This document shows positions 18,918 to 27,959 of a stretch of DNA of 64,000 nucleotides, in pieces; positions within the stretch are counted from its first letter, which is position 1; every line of letters begins with the position of its first letter. The notes under the pieces were generated by a model. The model did no database searches. It was given only the letters and a program-made list of their open reading frames with translations, and was not told where the DNA came from. The stretch comes from Mycolicibacterium sp. CR10. Its GTDB lineage: Bacteria; Actinomycetota; Actinomycetes; Mycobacteriales; Mycobacteriaceae. The DNA lies in the NCBI RefSeq assembly GCF_005222675.1, contig NZ_STGE01000019.1, positions 310,001-374,000 on the forward strand. Direction: 5' to 3'. The translations under genes were made by a program, and so were the position numbers.

Positions 18918-19726
18918 CATCAGCAGACAGAGAGACCTCGCGGGCACTGTCCGGGGCGTGGAACTTCCGCGACGTCGCCGAGCAGACGGGCATCGCACCC
19001 GGCCAGTTCTTCCGGGCCAGTGAGCTGTCCAAGCTCGACGACGCCGGACGGGCCGCCCTGGCCGGCTACGGCATCACCGATGTCGCCGATTTGCGGACGT
19101 TGCGCGAGCTCGAGAAGCACGGCACCGGACTGGTTCCCGCCGGGGTGGAGATCCACCACCTGCCGTTCGTCGAGACCGTCGCCTCCGACGGCGAGGCCCC
19201 GCACGAGCATGCGTTCCAGCGGATGATGACCGACAAGCCCGACGACGAGTCCGTCGCCGACGCCGCGGCGCGGTACATGACCGAGGAATACACGCGGATC
19301 GCGGCCGCCCCGCTGGCACGCACCGCCGTGCACCGGGTCGTCACGCTGCTGGGGTCGAACCGCCGCGTGCTGGCGCACTGCTTTGCGGGCAAGGATCGCA
19401 CCGGGTTCACCATCGCGGTGGTGCTGGAGGCCGCCGGCGTCGGACGGGACGCGATCATGGCCGACTATCTGCGCAGCAACATCGCGGTGCCGGAGCTGCG
19501 GGAGAGCATCCTCATCAACGTGCGCGAGCGGGCCGCCGAGGCCCCGGAGATCCTCGAGATGGCCGAGGCGCGGCTGACGGAGTCGGTGCTGGGCGTTCGC
19601 GAGGAGTACCTCGACGCCGCGCGTCGCACCCTCGACGACGAGTTCGGCTCGCTGCGTGGATATCTCGAGGCGGCCGGGGTGACCGACGACGACGTCGCCC
19701 GGCTACGCGCCGCACTCAACGACTGA
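18914..19726 (+). CDS. ptpB: Protein-tyrosine phosphatase PtpB
   Basis: A 270-residue phosphatase with the active-site P-loop [12 protein letters not shown] at about 156-167 (nucleophile Cys in HCxxGxxRT, the PtpB variant with Lys and Asp in the loop). The N-terminus [14 protein letters not shown] is also characteristic of mycobacterial PtpB, which in M. tuberculosis is secreted and acts on host phosphoproteins and phosphoinositides. GTG start overlaps the fadE2 stop. No classical signal peptide. In a fast grower the role is unlikely to be virulence; its conserved coupling to fadE2 suggests an older metabolic or signalling function. Confidence 0.93.
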   Translation: MTSADRETSRALSGAWNFRDVAEQTGIAPGQFFRASELSKLDDAGRAALAGYGITDVADLRTLRELEKHGTGLVPAGVEIHHLPFVETVASDGEAPHEHAFQRMMTDKPDDESVADAAARYMTEEYTRIAAAPLARTAVHRVVTLLGSNRRVLAHCFAGKDRTGFTIAVVLEAAGVGRDAIMADYLRSNIAVPELRESILINVRERAAEAPEILEMAEARLTESVLGVREEYLDAARRTLDDEFGSLRGYLEAAGVTDDDVARLRAALND

Positions 19727-19768
19727 CCGTCCGATACTTCCGACCCCCTCGCCGAGACCTCGCCGAGC

Positions 19769-19814
19769 GTACGGTTTATGACGGATCTTGGCTGATTTTC
19801 ATCAGATACCGTAC
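19769..19814. terminator. Nested inverted repeat between convergent genes
   Basis: An outer GTACGGT / ACCGTAC pair encloses CTGAT-TTTC-ATCAG, a perfect small hairpin. It lies in the 110-base gap between the ends of ptpB and the DUF456 gene, so it can act as a two-way terminator. Function is inferred from position. Confidence 0.4.
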
Positions 19815-19836
19815 ATTCGCGGGCACCTACCGCCGC

Positions 19837-20325
19837 CTAGCCGTGGATGACGTACACCCCGATGGCCCACGTGATCGTGGCCAGCAGGGCGCCGGTCAAC
19901 TCCACCCCGACCGACAGCAGGACGCCCTTGAGGGCGTGCACCGTGGAGGCCCACGCCCTGGCCAGGTTGCGGCGCATCGCGAGTTCAGCGCCGAACACGC
20001 CCGCCACGAATCCGATCAGCAGACCGATGACGGGGATCACGAAGAAGCCGATGACGCCGGCGACCGCCCCGACAACCAGAACGGAGGTTCTGACGTCGGC
20101 AGTGCGCATCCGTTTGACCGGCCAGGTGTACTTGATGACCTCGGCGACGGCGAATACCGCCGCGGCGACACCGAACGTCACCCACGACACCGTGGTGCCC
20201 TCGACGAACGCCCACACGCCGATCGCCGCGATCACCAGCAGCCCACCCGGCAGGATCGGCACGATGATTCCCGCCAGGCCGACGGCGATGGCCAGTGCCA
20301 CGAGAACGATGCCGAGTGTGCTCAC
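19837..20325 (-). CDS. DUF456 family membrane protein
   Basis: A 162-residue integral membrane protein with three to four hydrophobic regions and glycine-rich segments such as GIIVPILPGG near residues 19-28, the hallmark of DUF456. The middle basic stretch KYTWPVKRMR likely lies on the cytoplasmic side. Function unknown in the family. Next to the PPOX gene on the same strand with a gap of 77 bases. Confidence 0.85.
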   Translation of the reverse strand: MSTLGIVLVALAIAVGLAGIIVPILPGGLLVIAAIGVWAFVEGTTVSWVTFGVAAAVFAVAEVIKYTWPVKRMRTADVRTSVLVVGAVAGVIGFFVIPVIGLLIGFVAGVFGAELAMRRNLARAWASTVHALKGVLLSVGVELTGALLATITWAIGVYVIHG

Positions 20326-20402
20326 ACGACGAATCTAACGAAGGCCGCTTGGTGTGGTTCGGCAGGTGCCGATGAGCCGGTAGCCGATGAGCCCGGCGCT
20401 GA

Positions 20403-20810
20403 TCAGCCGGCCACGGGCGGGATGACCTTGTCGGCCTCGATCGTGACGACGACCCGCGCCTCGTCGGGATTGCCGCTGAAGTACGGGTACGGAATGGACA
20501 GGTACTTCTGCGAGATCTCGTCGATGCTGTCCTTGCCGCCGTCGGTCGTCATCGAGACCGCCCGCCCGCGAACCTCGTAGAAGCGGGCGACATTGTCGGG
20601 GTCGACGATGTTGACCGACACGCGGGGATCGCGCTTCAGGTTCCGCTCCTTCTGCATGCCGCCCACGATGTTGAGGACGACGTTCTCGCCGTCGGTGGTC
20701 ACCCAGGTCTCGGTGAGTTGCGGCGAACCGTCAGGCATCAGCGTCGCCACGAAGCACGGGCTCGGCCTGCGCAACAGGTCGATGAGGTCGGGGGGCAGCG
20801 GAACGGCCAT
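20403..20810 (-). CDS. PPOX-class F420/FMN-dependent oxidoreductase
   Basis: A 135-residue split-barrel protein of the pyridoxamine-phosphate-oxidase-like superfamily. It has the pattern typical of mycobacterial F420-dependent members: LRRPSPCFVATLMPDGSP and later KERNLKRDPRVSVNIVDP, with an EVRGRA strand. It would use F420 or FMN to reduce an unknown substrate. Start taken at MAVPLPPDL; the longer frame extends into the dehalogenase gene. Last gene of the block beginning with the aldehyde dehydrogenase. Confidence 0.85.
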   Translation of the reverse strand: MAVPLPPDLIDLLRRPSPCFVATLMPDGSPQLTETWVTTDGENVVLNIVGGMQKERNLKRDPRVSVNIVDPDNVARFYEVRGRAVSMTTDGGKDSIDEISQKYLSIPYPYFSGNPDEARVVVTIEADKVIPPVAG

Positions 20811-20841
20811 GCCGCCATCTATACCCGATTCTGTGCAGGCG

Positions 20842-21555
20842 CTATCCGCGCCCCAGGGTGTCGGCCAGATCGAGAAAGTCCGTTGCCGTGACGTCGAACT
20901 CGCCGTCAGACATTCGAACGTTCCTGCCTCGCGGTCCGTACTCCAGCGGTCGGTCGACATAGCCGGTCCGCAGCCCCGCGTCGCGCGCCGCCCTGAGGTC
21001 GCTGGGATGCGCGGCGACCAGCATCAGCTCTGCCGGGGCAATGCCGAGCAGATCGGCGCAGCCCACGTAGGCCTGCGGATCGGGCTTGTAGTGGCGGAAC
21101 AGTTCGGCCGAGATGACGCAGTCCCACGGCAGCCCCGCGCGCTTGGCCATGTTCGTCAGCAGCGACATGTTGCCGTTGGACAGGGTGGTGATGACGAATC
21201 GCTCCTTCAGCCGGAGCAGTCCGGCCACCGTGTCGGGCCACGGATCCAGGCGGTGCCACGCCCGATTGAGGTGCTCGACGTCCTCGTCACCGACCGACGT
21301 GATGCCCGCGGCGCCGAGCAGCTCGTCGAGGATGCGACGGTGCAGGTCGTCGAGACGAGTCCAGGGAAGTTCACCACGCCGCACCAGGTCCATTGACGGG
21401 ACGTAGCCGGCCCGCCAGTCGTCGGCGAAACGCGGCCAGTCGGCATCCACACCATGGCTGCGGCCGAACTCTTCGAGCTCACCGATGATGCTGGTGCGCC
21501 AGTCGACGACGGTTCCGAAGACATCGAAGGCCAACGCGCGCACGGTCAGTCCCAT
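20842..21555 (-). CDS. Haloacid dehalogenase, type II-like HAD hydrolase
   Basis: About 237 residues from the ATG giving MGLTVRALAFDVFGTVVDW; a longer frame adds 17 residues that would overlap the quinone oxidoreductase. Asp nucleophile in FDVFGT, the S/T motif in TTLSNGN, the Lys in HYKPDPQAY and the acidic loop region in VAAHPSDLRAAR match 2-haloacid dehalogenases (type II). Substrate may be a 2-haloalkanoate or another small acid. Same-strand neighbours suggest it is co-transcribed with the quinone oxidoreductase. Confidence 0.88.
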   Translation of the reverse strand: MGLTVRALAFDVFGTVVDWRTSIIGELEEFGRSHGVDADWPRFADDWRAGYVPSMDLVRRGELPWTRLDDLHRRILDELLGAAGITSVGDEDVEHLNRAWHRLDPWPDTVAGLLRLKERFVITTLSNGNMSLLTNMAKRAGLPWDCVISAELFRHYKPDPQAYVGCADLLGIAPAELMLVAAHPSDLRAARDAGLRTGYVDRPLEYGPRGRNVRMSDGEFDVTATDFLDLADTLGRG

Positions 21556-21571
21556 CTGTTCGCGCAAGCGC

Positions 21572-22534
21572 TCACGGCTCCAGGACGAGCTTGCCGTTGA
21601 TGCCACCGTCGGCGAGGCTCTGCAGCGCGGCCGCTCCCTCGGACAACGGGAACCGCACCGGCGCAGGGGGTCTCAACCCAGCGTCGACGAGCGTACTCAA
21701 TGCCGCGCCGACCTCGGCCTGCGCGCCGGGGGTGCGATTGACGAATTCACCCCAGCCGACGCCGACGACACTGACATTGCGCAACAGCAGCCGGTTCACC
21801 TTCACGGTCGGGATACCACCGGCGGCGAAGCCGATCACCAGCAGCCTGCCCTCGGTGGCCAGCACCCGGACCGCGACGTCGAAGGCCTGTCCACCGACCG
21901 GATCCACCACCACGTCGACGCCGCGCCCACCGGTCTCCTTCTTGACCGTATCGAGCCATCCTTCGGTGAGTGGCAGCACCACGTCGGCGCCGAGCGACTC
22001 GACGAACTCGACCGCCGACGGCCGGTGCACCATCGCAATGACCTTGGCGCCCAACGCCTTCGCCACCTGCACCGCGGCGGTCCCGACCCCACCGCCGGAG
22101 CCGAGCACCAGAACCGTCTCACCCGCCACCAGTGCACCGCGGCGCTGCAGCGCGAAGTACATCGTGTAGTAGTTGCCCAGCAGGCACACCGCCGACCCGT
22201 CGTCGAGGTCTGCGTGAGTCGGCACCACGCTCTGCACCGGCAGCGCCACCCGCTCGGCCCAGGCACCCAGCAGGCTGAAACCTGAGACCCGCTGCCCGGC
22301 GACGAATCCTGAGTCCTGCGGCGCCGACCTCACCGTTCCGGCAACCTCGAGGCCAGGTACGAACGGCGGCTCCATCTTGAGCTGATAATCACCGCGGAGC
22401 ATCAGCAGATCCGGGAAGCAGACACCGGCCGCACCGACGTCGACGACGACCGCATCGCCGCCGGTGATGTCCTCGACATCGGCATAGGCAAGCCCTGATG
22501 GACCTGAGAGCTCTTGCGCTACAAGCGCTTTCAT
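21572..22534 (-). CDS. NADPH:quinone oxidoreductase family protein (Rv0149-like)
   Basis: A 320-residue medium-chain reductase without the catalytic-zinc ligands of alcohol dehydrogenases, as in zeta-crystallin/QOR proteins. The nucleotide-binding motif LVLGSGGGVGTAAVQVAKALG lies near residue 143. GxxVSGFSLLGAWAE is typical of the family. It reduces quinones or enones with NADPH. It lies 7 bases after the SDR gene, the order known from memory for Rv0148-Rv0149. Confidence 0.9.
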   Translation of the reverse strand: MKALVAQELSGPSGLAYADVEDITGGDAVVVDVGAAGVCFPDLLMLRGDYQLKMEPPFVPGLEVAGTVRSAPQDSGFVAGQRVSGFSLLGAWAERVALPVQSVVPTHADLDDGSAVCLLGNYYTMYFALQRRGALVAGETVLVLGSGGGVGTAAVQVAKALGAKVIAMVHRPSAVEFVESLGADVVLPLTEGWLDTVKKETGGRGVDVVVDPVGGQAFDVAVRVLATEGRLLVIGFAAGGIPTVKVNRLLLRNVSVVGVGWGEFVNRTPGAQAEVGAALSTLVDAGLRPPAPVRFPLSEGAAALQSLADGGINGKLVLEP

Positions 22535-22541
22535 ACAGACG

Positions 22542-23405
22542 TCAGCCGAGGCTGAAGTTGGCCCGCTCGGCTGCCGACAGGTCGGTGATCTCGCCCCACT
22601 TGCCGGCGACGTCGTCGACCGACGGCACGTCGGTGAACGTCACGCCCAAGTTCTGGAACAGCGCGACCCGTTGCACCTTGCCGCCGCCGACGATGAAGAC
22701 CGATGCCGTCTCCGGCATTTCCTCGGTGCACATATAGGCCACTACGGGTGCCACATACTCCGGGGTCAGCTTCTCGAACACCTCGGGCGGCAGGATGTCC
22801 TGCGTCATCCGGGTGGCCGCGATCGGTGCGACGGCATTGGCCTTGATGTTGTACTTGGCGCCTTCCTGGGCCAGCGTGTTGATCATTCCGACGAGGCCCA
22901 TCTTGGCGGCGCCGTAGTTGGCCTGGCCGAAGTTGCCGAACAGCCCGCTGGTCGAGGTGGCGACGACGACGCGGCCGAATCCGTTCTCCCGGAAGTGCGG
23001 CCACGCGGCGCGGATGACGTTGTAGCCGCCGTAGAGGTGCACCTTGATGACGGAATCCCAGCTGCCGAACTCCATCTTGTGGAAGGTGCCGTCACGCAGG
23101 ATGCCCGCGTTGCTGACCACGCCGTCGACCTTGCCGAACTCGTCGATCGCGGTCTTGATGATGTTGGCTGCGCCTTCGGATTCCGCGACGGAGTCATAGT
23201 TGGCCACGGCGCGGCCGCCGGCGTCCTTGATCTCCTTGACCACCTCGTCGGCCATGTTGTGACCGGCACCGGTGCCGTCGCGCGAGCCGCCGAGGTCGTT
23301 GACGACGACGCTCGCGCCCTCCCGGGCAAGGGTCAGCGCGTACTCGCGGCCGAGTCCGCCTCCGGCGCCCGTGACGACGATGACACGATCCTGCACTCCT
23401 GGCAC
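22542..23405 (-). CDS. SDR family protein, Rv0148-like (HSD17B4-type hydroxyacyl dehydrogenase)
   Basis: A 287-residue SDR. TGAGGGLGREYALTLA near residues 12-27 and NDLGGSRDG are signatures of the multifunctional peroxisomal type-2/HSD17B4-like 3-hydroxyacyl-CoA dehydrogenase branch; YGAAKMG is the YxxxK site. The sequence beginning MPGVQDRVIVVTGAGG agrees with what I remember of Rv0148. It acts on 3-hydroxyacyl-CoA or a related substrate. It is flanked by the aldehyde dehydrogenase (34 bases before it) and QOR on the same strand. Confidence 0.92.
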   Translation of the reverse strand: MPGVQDRVIVVTGAGGGLGREYALTLAREGASVVVNDLGGSRDGTGAGHNMADEVVKEIKDAGGRAVANYDSVAESEGAANIIKTAIDEFGKVDGVVSNAGILRDGTFHKMEFGSWDSVIKVHLYGGYNVIRAAWPHFRENGFGRVVVATSTSGLFGNFGQANYGAAKMGLVGMINTLAQEGAKYNIKANAVAPIAATRMTQDILPPEVFEKLTPEYVAPVVAYMCTEEMPETASVFIVGGGKVQRVALFQNLGVTFTDVPSVDDVAGKWGEITDLSAAERANFSLG

Positions 23406-23439
23406 TGAAGTTCCTCTCTTGAAGGGGTCCGAGCCGGCG

Positions 23440-24855
23440 TCAGAACAGCTTGCGCGCCAGCTTCCACGCCTTCTCTGTATACGGCGGGTAGATCATGGCG
23501 GCCAAGTCGGGTCGGGTCGGCTTGGTCATCACGGTCTTGCGATGGCTGAACTCCTCGAAGCCGAACTTGCCGTGATAGGCACCCATGCCCGACGGGCCGA
23601 CGCCGCCGAACGGCAGCTTGTGGGTGGCGAAGTGGAACAGCAGATGGTTGATCACCATGCCGCCGGCGGGCACTTCCTTGATCACGCGTTCGCGCACGGC
23701 TTTGGCCTTGGTGAACAGGTAGGCCGCCAGCGGCTTGGGCCGTGAGTTGACGAAAGTGATTGCCTCGTCCAGGTTCCCGACCGTCACGATCGGCAGGATA
23801 GGCCCGAAGATCTCGTCGGTCATCAATGGCTCGGCCGGATCGGGATCGACCACCACGGTCGGCTGGATCTTCAGGGTCGCCGGATCCGAACCACCGCCGA
23901 GGACGACGTTGCCCTTGGTGGCGGCCAACGCGCTCACCAGCCGGTTGAAGTGGCGCTCGTTGACGATGCGCTTGCCGCCGGTGTTCTCGGCCTCGAACGT
24001 CTCCACCGCCGCCCGGATCTTGTCGACCAGCTGGTCCCGGACGGGCGCCTCGACGAGCGCGTAGTCAGGCGCGATGCAGATCTGGCCGGAGTTGATCAAC
24101 TTGGTCCAGGCGATGCGTTTCGCGGCGACGTCGATGTCAGCATCGGCCGTCACGATGACCGGGCTCTTGCCGCCGAGTTCCAGGGTCACCGGGGTGAGGT
24201 GCGGCGCGGCGCCCTCGTAGACCTTGCGGCCGACCTCGGTGCCGCCGGTGAACAGCAGGTGGTCGAAACCCTGCGCGATGAGCTCCTGGCTGACGGCCCC
24301 GTCGCCCTCGATGACGACGATTGCGTCGTTGTCGAGGTACCGCGGCACCAACTCGGCCATCAACGCGGACGAGGCCGGTGCGACCTCGGACGGCTTGAGC
24401 ACCACGGTGTTGCCCGCGGCGATCGCCCCGACCGCGGGGCCGAGCGTCAGGGCGAACGGGAAGTTCCACGCGCCGATGATCAGGACGGTGCCGTACGGCT
24501 CGTATTCGACCCAGCCCCGGCCGGGCAGCTGCGACATCTCCAGCAGCCGGTGCCGGCGCTTCGTCCACCTGCCGACGCTCTTCGCGGCGGACTTGGCTTC
24601 ACCGGCGGTGCTGGCGACGTCGGCCAGCCACGCTTCGAACGGAGACCGGCCGAGATCCTTGTCGAGGGCATCGGCGATGGCGGTCTCGTTGTCGGTGATC
24701 AGGCGTTCCAACGCGCGCAGCTGTTCCTTGCGCCATTCGATGCTGCGGGTGCGGCCGGTGGCGAACGTCTGGCGGAGGCGGCGGACAACTGCTGGGATGT
24801 CGGCGGCTGCTGCAGCCCCACCCACCTGAACGGGAGCGGCGGATTCGGTGGTCAT
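23440..24855 (-). CDS. Aldehyde dehydrogenase family protein (Rv0147-like)
   Basis: A 471-residue NAD(P)-dependent aldehyde dehydrogenase of class-3/fatty-aldehyde type. Catalytic Glu in VTLELGGKSPV and nucleophile Cys in INSGQICIAPDY are intact. The cofactor segment IGAWNFPFALTLGP and PSEVAP agree with class-3 ALDHs, which lack the N-terminal extension of class 1/2. It oxidises fatty or aromatic aldehydes to acids. First gene of the SDR-QOR-HAD-PPOX block. A perfect palindrome sits 36 bases upstream of the start and is a good operator candidate. Confidence 0.93.
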   Translation of the reverse strand: MTTESAAPVQVGGAAAAADIPAVVRRLRQTFATGRTRSIEWRKEQLRALERLITDNETAIADALDKDLGRSPFEAWLADVASTAGEAKSAAKSVGRWTKRRHRLLEMSQLPGRGWVEYEPYGTVLIIGAWNFPFALTLGPAVGAIAAGNTVVLKPSEVAPASSALMAELVPRYLDNDAIVVIEGDGAVSQELIAQGFDHLLFTGGTEVGRKVYEGAAPHLTPVTLELGGKSPVIVTADADIDVAAKRIAWTKLINSGQICIAPDYALVEAPVRDQLVDKIRAAVETFEAENTGGKRIVNERHFNRLVSALAATKGNVVLGGGSDPATLKIQPTVVVDPDPAEPLMTDEIFGPILPIVTVGNLDEAITFVNSRPKPLAAYLFTKAKAVRERVIKEVPAGGMVINHLLFHFATHKLPFGGVGPSGMGAYHGKFGFEEFSHRKTVMTKPTRPDLAAMIYPPYTEKAWKLARKLF

Positions 24856-24890
24856 GACGGGTCCTTCCTGACCTGGAGTACCCGATCCTA

Positions 24891-24908
24891 ACCAACCGCC
24901 TGGTTGGT
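24891..24908. promoter_or_regulatory. Candidate operator ACCAACC-GCCT-GGTTGGT
   Basis: A perfect inverted repeat with 7-base arms, upstream of the aldehyde dehydrogenase start. Its size and symmetry suit a TetR dimer; a TetR gene (Rv0144-like) is encoded about 1.1 kb away in the same conserved block. Binding is inference. Confidence 0.55.
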
Positions 24909-24950
24909 GAACAGCCGCCCGTTGGGACGTATTGGGGATCCCGAAAGAGG

Positions 24951-25937
<987 letters not shown>

Positions 25938-26037
25938 CTAACAATGAGGCGCTTGCCGCCGCGCTGTGGGACAGGACACATCGCCGCCGGTGAATTCACA
26001 GGACATCACCAGCCAGGGCAGAGCTGGGCTGGGCTGG

Positions 26038-26742
26038 TTACTCGCCCAGTTTCCAGAGCCGGTTCGCCAAGAGCAGCTCGAGCTTCGCGACGACCGCGCC
26101 CAGCTCCTCGCGGCTGCCCACGAACCCGGCATAGAAACCCATGCCCCACAACACCGCCACCAACATCTCGACCAGATGGCCGACGTCGGTGTCCGTATTC
26201 AACTCACCACGCGCGATGGCGTCGGTGACCGCCCAGTTGACGAACTCCCGCGAGTTCGTCAGCGAGTCGTGTGCGTCGCTGCTCAGTTCCGGGTGGCGCT
26301 GGGACTCCAGAACCGACGTCACGAGAAACGCCGCGGCGGAGCGGTCCTCGGCCTCCGCCTGGGTCGTCACCGACAGGAACGTCGAGAGCCGGTCGATAAG
26401 ACCGGCCTGTTCGCGCGCCCGCGCGATGCCCGCGCTAACAATCGTGGTGTTCGTCTGCTCGATCACCTCGGCCCAGAGGACACGTTTGCTGGCGAAATAG
26501 TGATTGATAGCGGGACGGGTCAGGTCCGCGCGCACAGCTATGGCCTGGAACGTCGCAGCGTCGTAGCCGAGTTCGCTGAACACCTCGCGAGCAGCGCGCA
26601 CGATGCGCTCCCGCGTTTCAGCGGCCTTCGCTGCGGGAGGACGTCCCGGACCTCTGCTCGCCGTATAAGGCACGGGTAAATTGTGCCACACGTCACCTGG
26701 CAGTTGGTTACCCGACCCTGTCCTGCCACCTGAATGTGACAT
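26038..26742 (-). CDS. TetR-family regulator (Rv0144-like)
   Basis: About 234 residues from the ATG preceded by GGAG (nine bases away). The helix-turn-helix reads FQAIAVRADLTRPAINHYF and is followed by ASKRVLW, a TetR pattern; the upstream PGRPP is frequent in mycobacterial TetR proteins. A GTG at 26673 gives a shorter form without a clear ribosome-binding site. Position next to the methyltransferase, aldehyde dehydrogenase and SDR matches Rv0144 from memory, so it may control that block. Its start is 97 bases from the start of another, divergent TetR gene. Confidence 0.88.
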   Translation of the reverse strand: MSHSGGRTGSGNQLPGDVWHNLPVPYTASRGPGRPPAAKAAETRERIVRAAREVFSELGYDAATFQAIAVRADLTRPAINHYFASKRVLWAEVIEQTNTTIVSAGIARAREQAGLIDRLSTFLSVTTQAEAEDRSAAAFLVTSVLESQRHPELSSDAHDSLTNSREFVNWAVTDAIARGELNTDTDVGHLVEMLVAVLWGMGFYAGFVGSREELGAVVAKLELLLANRLWKLGE

Positions 26743-26839
26743 AACAGCAAACTCCAGCGCCGGTTCGGCCCACGCGCGGGATGGATTCGCCGGTCGTCGG
26801 CAGGTGAGCTGCGGGCGCAGTCGAACTAGGGTTTGCACC

Positions 26840-27406
26840 ATGGGGGCCGTCGCGTCACGAGAGTCGTATTTCGATACAGGCCTCGATGTCCTCTCCGATC
26901 TCGGTTACGGCGGCCTCAAGCTGGCCGTGGTGTGTCAGCGCCTGGGCGTTACGACCGGGTCCTTCTATCACTACTTCCCAAGCTGGTCGGCCTACACCCG
27001 GCAGCTCGTCGAACACTGGCATGACGGAATGACCGTCAACATCGTGGAGGCTGTGCGGGCTCAACCCGATCCGCGGATGCGCATCGGCAGTCTGATCGAG
27101 GCCGGCCTCACGCTCCCGCACGGCGCCGAAGCCGGAATCCGGGTGTGGAGTTCCATCGACCCGCAGGTGCGCGCCGTGCAGGCGGAAGTGGATCGCCAGC
27201 GCTTCGCGGCGTTGTACGAGTCGGCGCGGGACATCCTCGAAAGCGATCGCAACGCGGAACTCTTCGCCGCGTGGGCGCTGTACCTGTTGGTCGGCTACGA
27301 GCAGGTGACACTCCCACCCGACACCGCCGGATTGGGCTGGCTGGTCGCCCAGTTGCTCGACGCGCTCGACTCCGGGCGGTTCACCTCGGTGCCCGAGCGT
27401 GAGTGA
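26840..27406 (+). CDS. TetR/AcrR-family transcriptional regulator
   Basis: A 188-residue regulator; N-terminal segment LKLAVVCQRLGVTTGSFYHYF is the helix-turn-helix. The start is the ATG giving MGAVASRESYF; the frame is open upstream but would run through the divergent TetR gene. The C-terminal domain is short. It overlaps the following membrane-protein gene by 8 bases, and with FUSC transporter genes downstream it is likely the local regulator of an efflux operon. Confidence 0.88.
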   Translation: MGAVASRESYFDTGLDVLSDLGYGGLKLAVVCQRLGVTTGSFYHYFPSWSAYTRQLVEHWHDGMTVNIVEAVRAQPDPRMRIGSLIEAGLTLPHGAEAGIRVWSSIDPQVRAVQAEVDRQRFAALYESARDILESDRNAELFAAWALYLLVGYEQVTLPPDTAGLGWLVAQLLDALDSGRFTSVPERE

Positions 27407-27959
27407 GCCCGTCGTGGACGGCCCCGACGGCGGCGTCCGTGCCGACGATGCAGCCGGCCGGGATTCCTCGGTGCCCGTCGACCACCTGGTCGCCATGCTT
27501 CGGGAGCGCCTGTACGGGGCGGTCTCGTGCCTGGCGACGCTCGCGGTGCTGACCCGCTACACCGGCGAGGACACCAGCGCTTGGTTCCGCATGCTCGACG
27601 TCGCCGTGGCGATGGGCGGGCTGTGGGCCGCAAGCCTGCTCGCGGACTGGGTCGCACATCTGACCATCCACGAAAGAGCGCCGCGCGGCGCCGAACTCTG
27701 GCGGATGCTGCAGGCGTCCGGACAGATCCTGGCCGCGAGCCTGCTTCCGCTGACGGCATTGGCCGCGGCGGGCATCGGGTTGCTCGACACCGATACCGCC
27801 ATGTGGGTCGCCAAGTGGATCCTCGTCGCCGAACTCGGCGTGATCGCCCTGGCTGCCGTCCGCAAAACCCGACTGCCGTGGTGGCAGCAAATTGTGACGG
27901 TTGTCTTACTCACCGGCGTCGGGGTGCTCGTCATCGGCATCAAGACCCTCGCCCACTGA
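27399..27959 (+). CDS. Membrane protein, four to five helices, unknown function
   Basis: A 186-residue protein from a GTG start within the TetR gene's end. After a 30-residue polar start there are hydrophobic helices at about 40-52, 68-85, 108-128, 135-152 and 162-182; a conserved-looking DWVAHLTIHE lies between helices 2 and 3. No family is recognised. The stop overlaps the FUSC gene start (TGATG), so the two membrane proteins are translationally coupled and may form one complex. It could be an accessory subunit of the FUSC transporter. Confidence 0.78.
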   Translation: MSEPVVDGPDGGVRADDAAGRDSSVPVDHLVAMLRERLYGAVSCLATLAVLTRYTGEDTSAWFRMLDVAVAMGGLWAASLLADWVAHLTIHERAPRGAELWRMLQASGQILAASLLPLTALAAAGIGLLDTDTAMWVAKWILVAELGVIALAAVRKTRLPWWQQIVTVVLLTGVGVLVIGIKTLAH

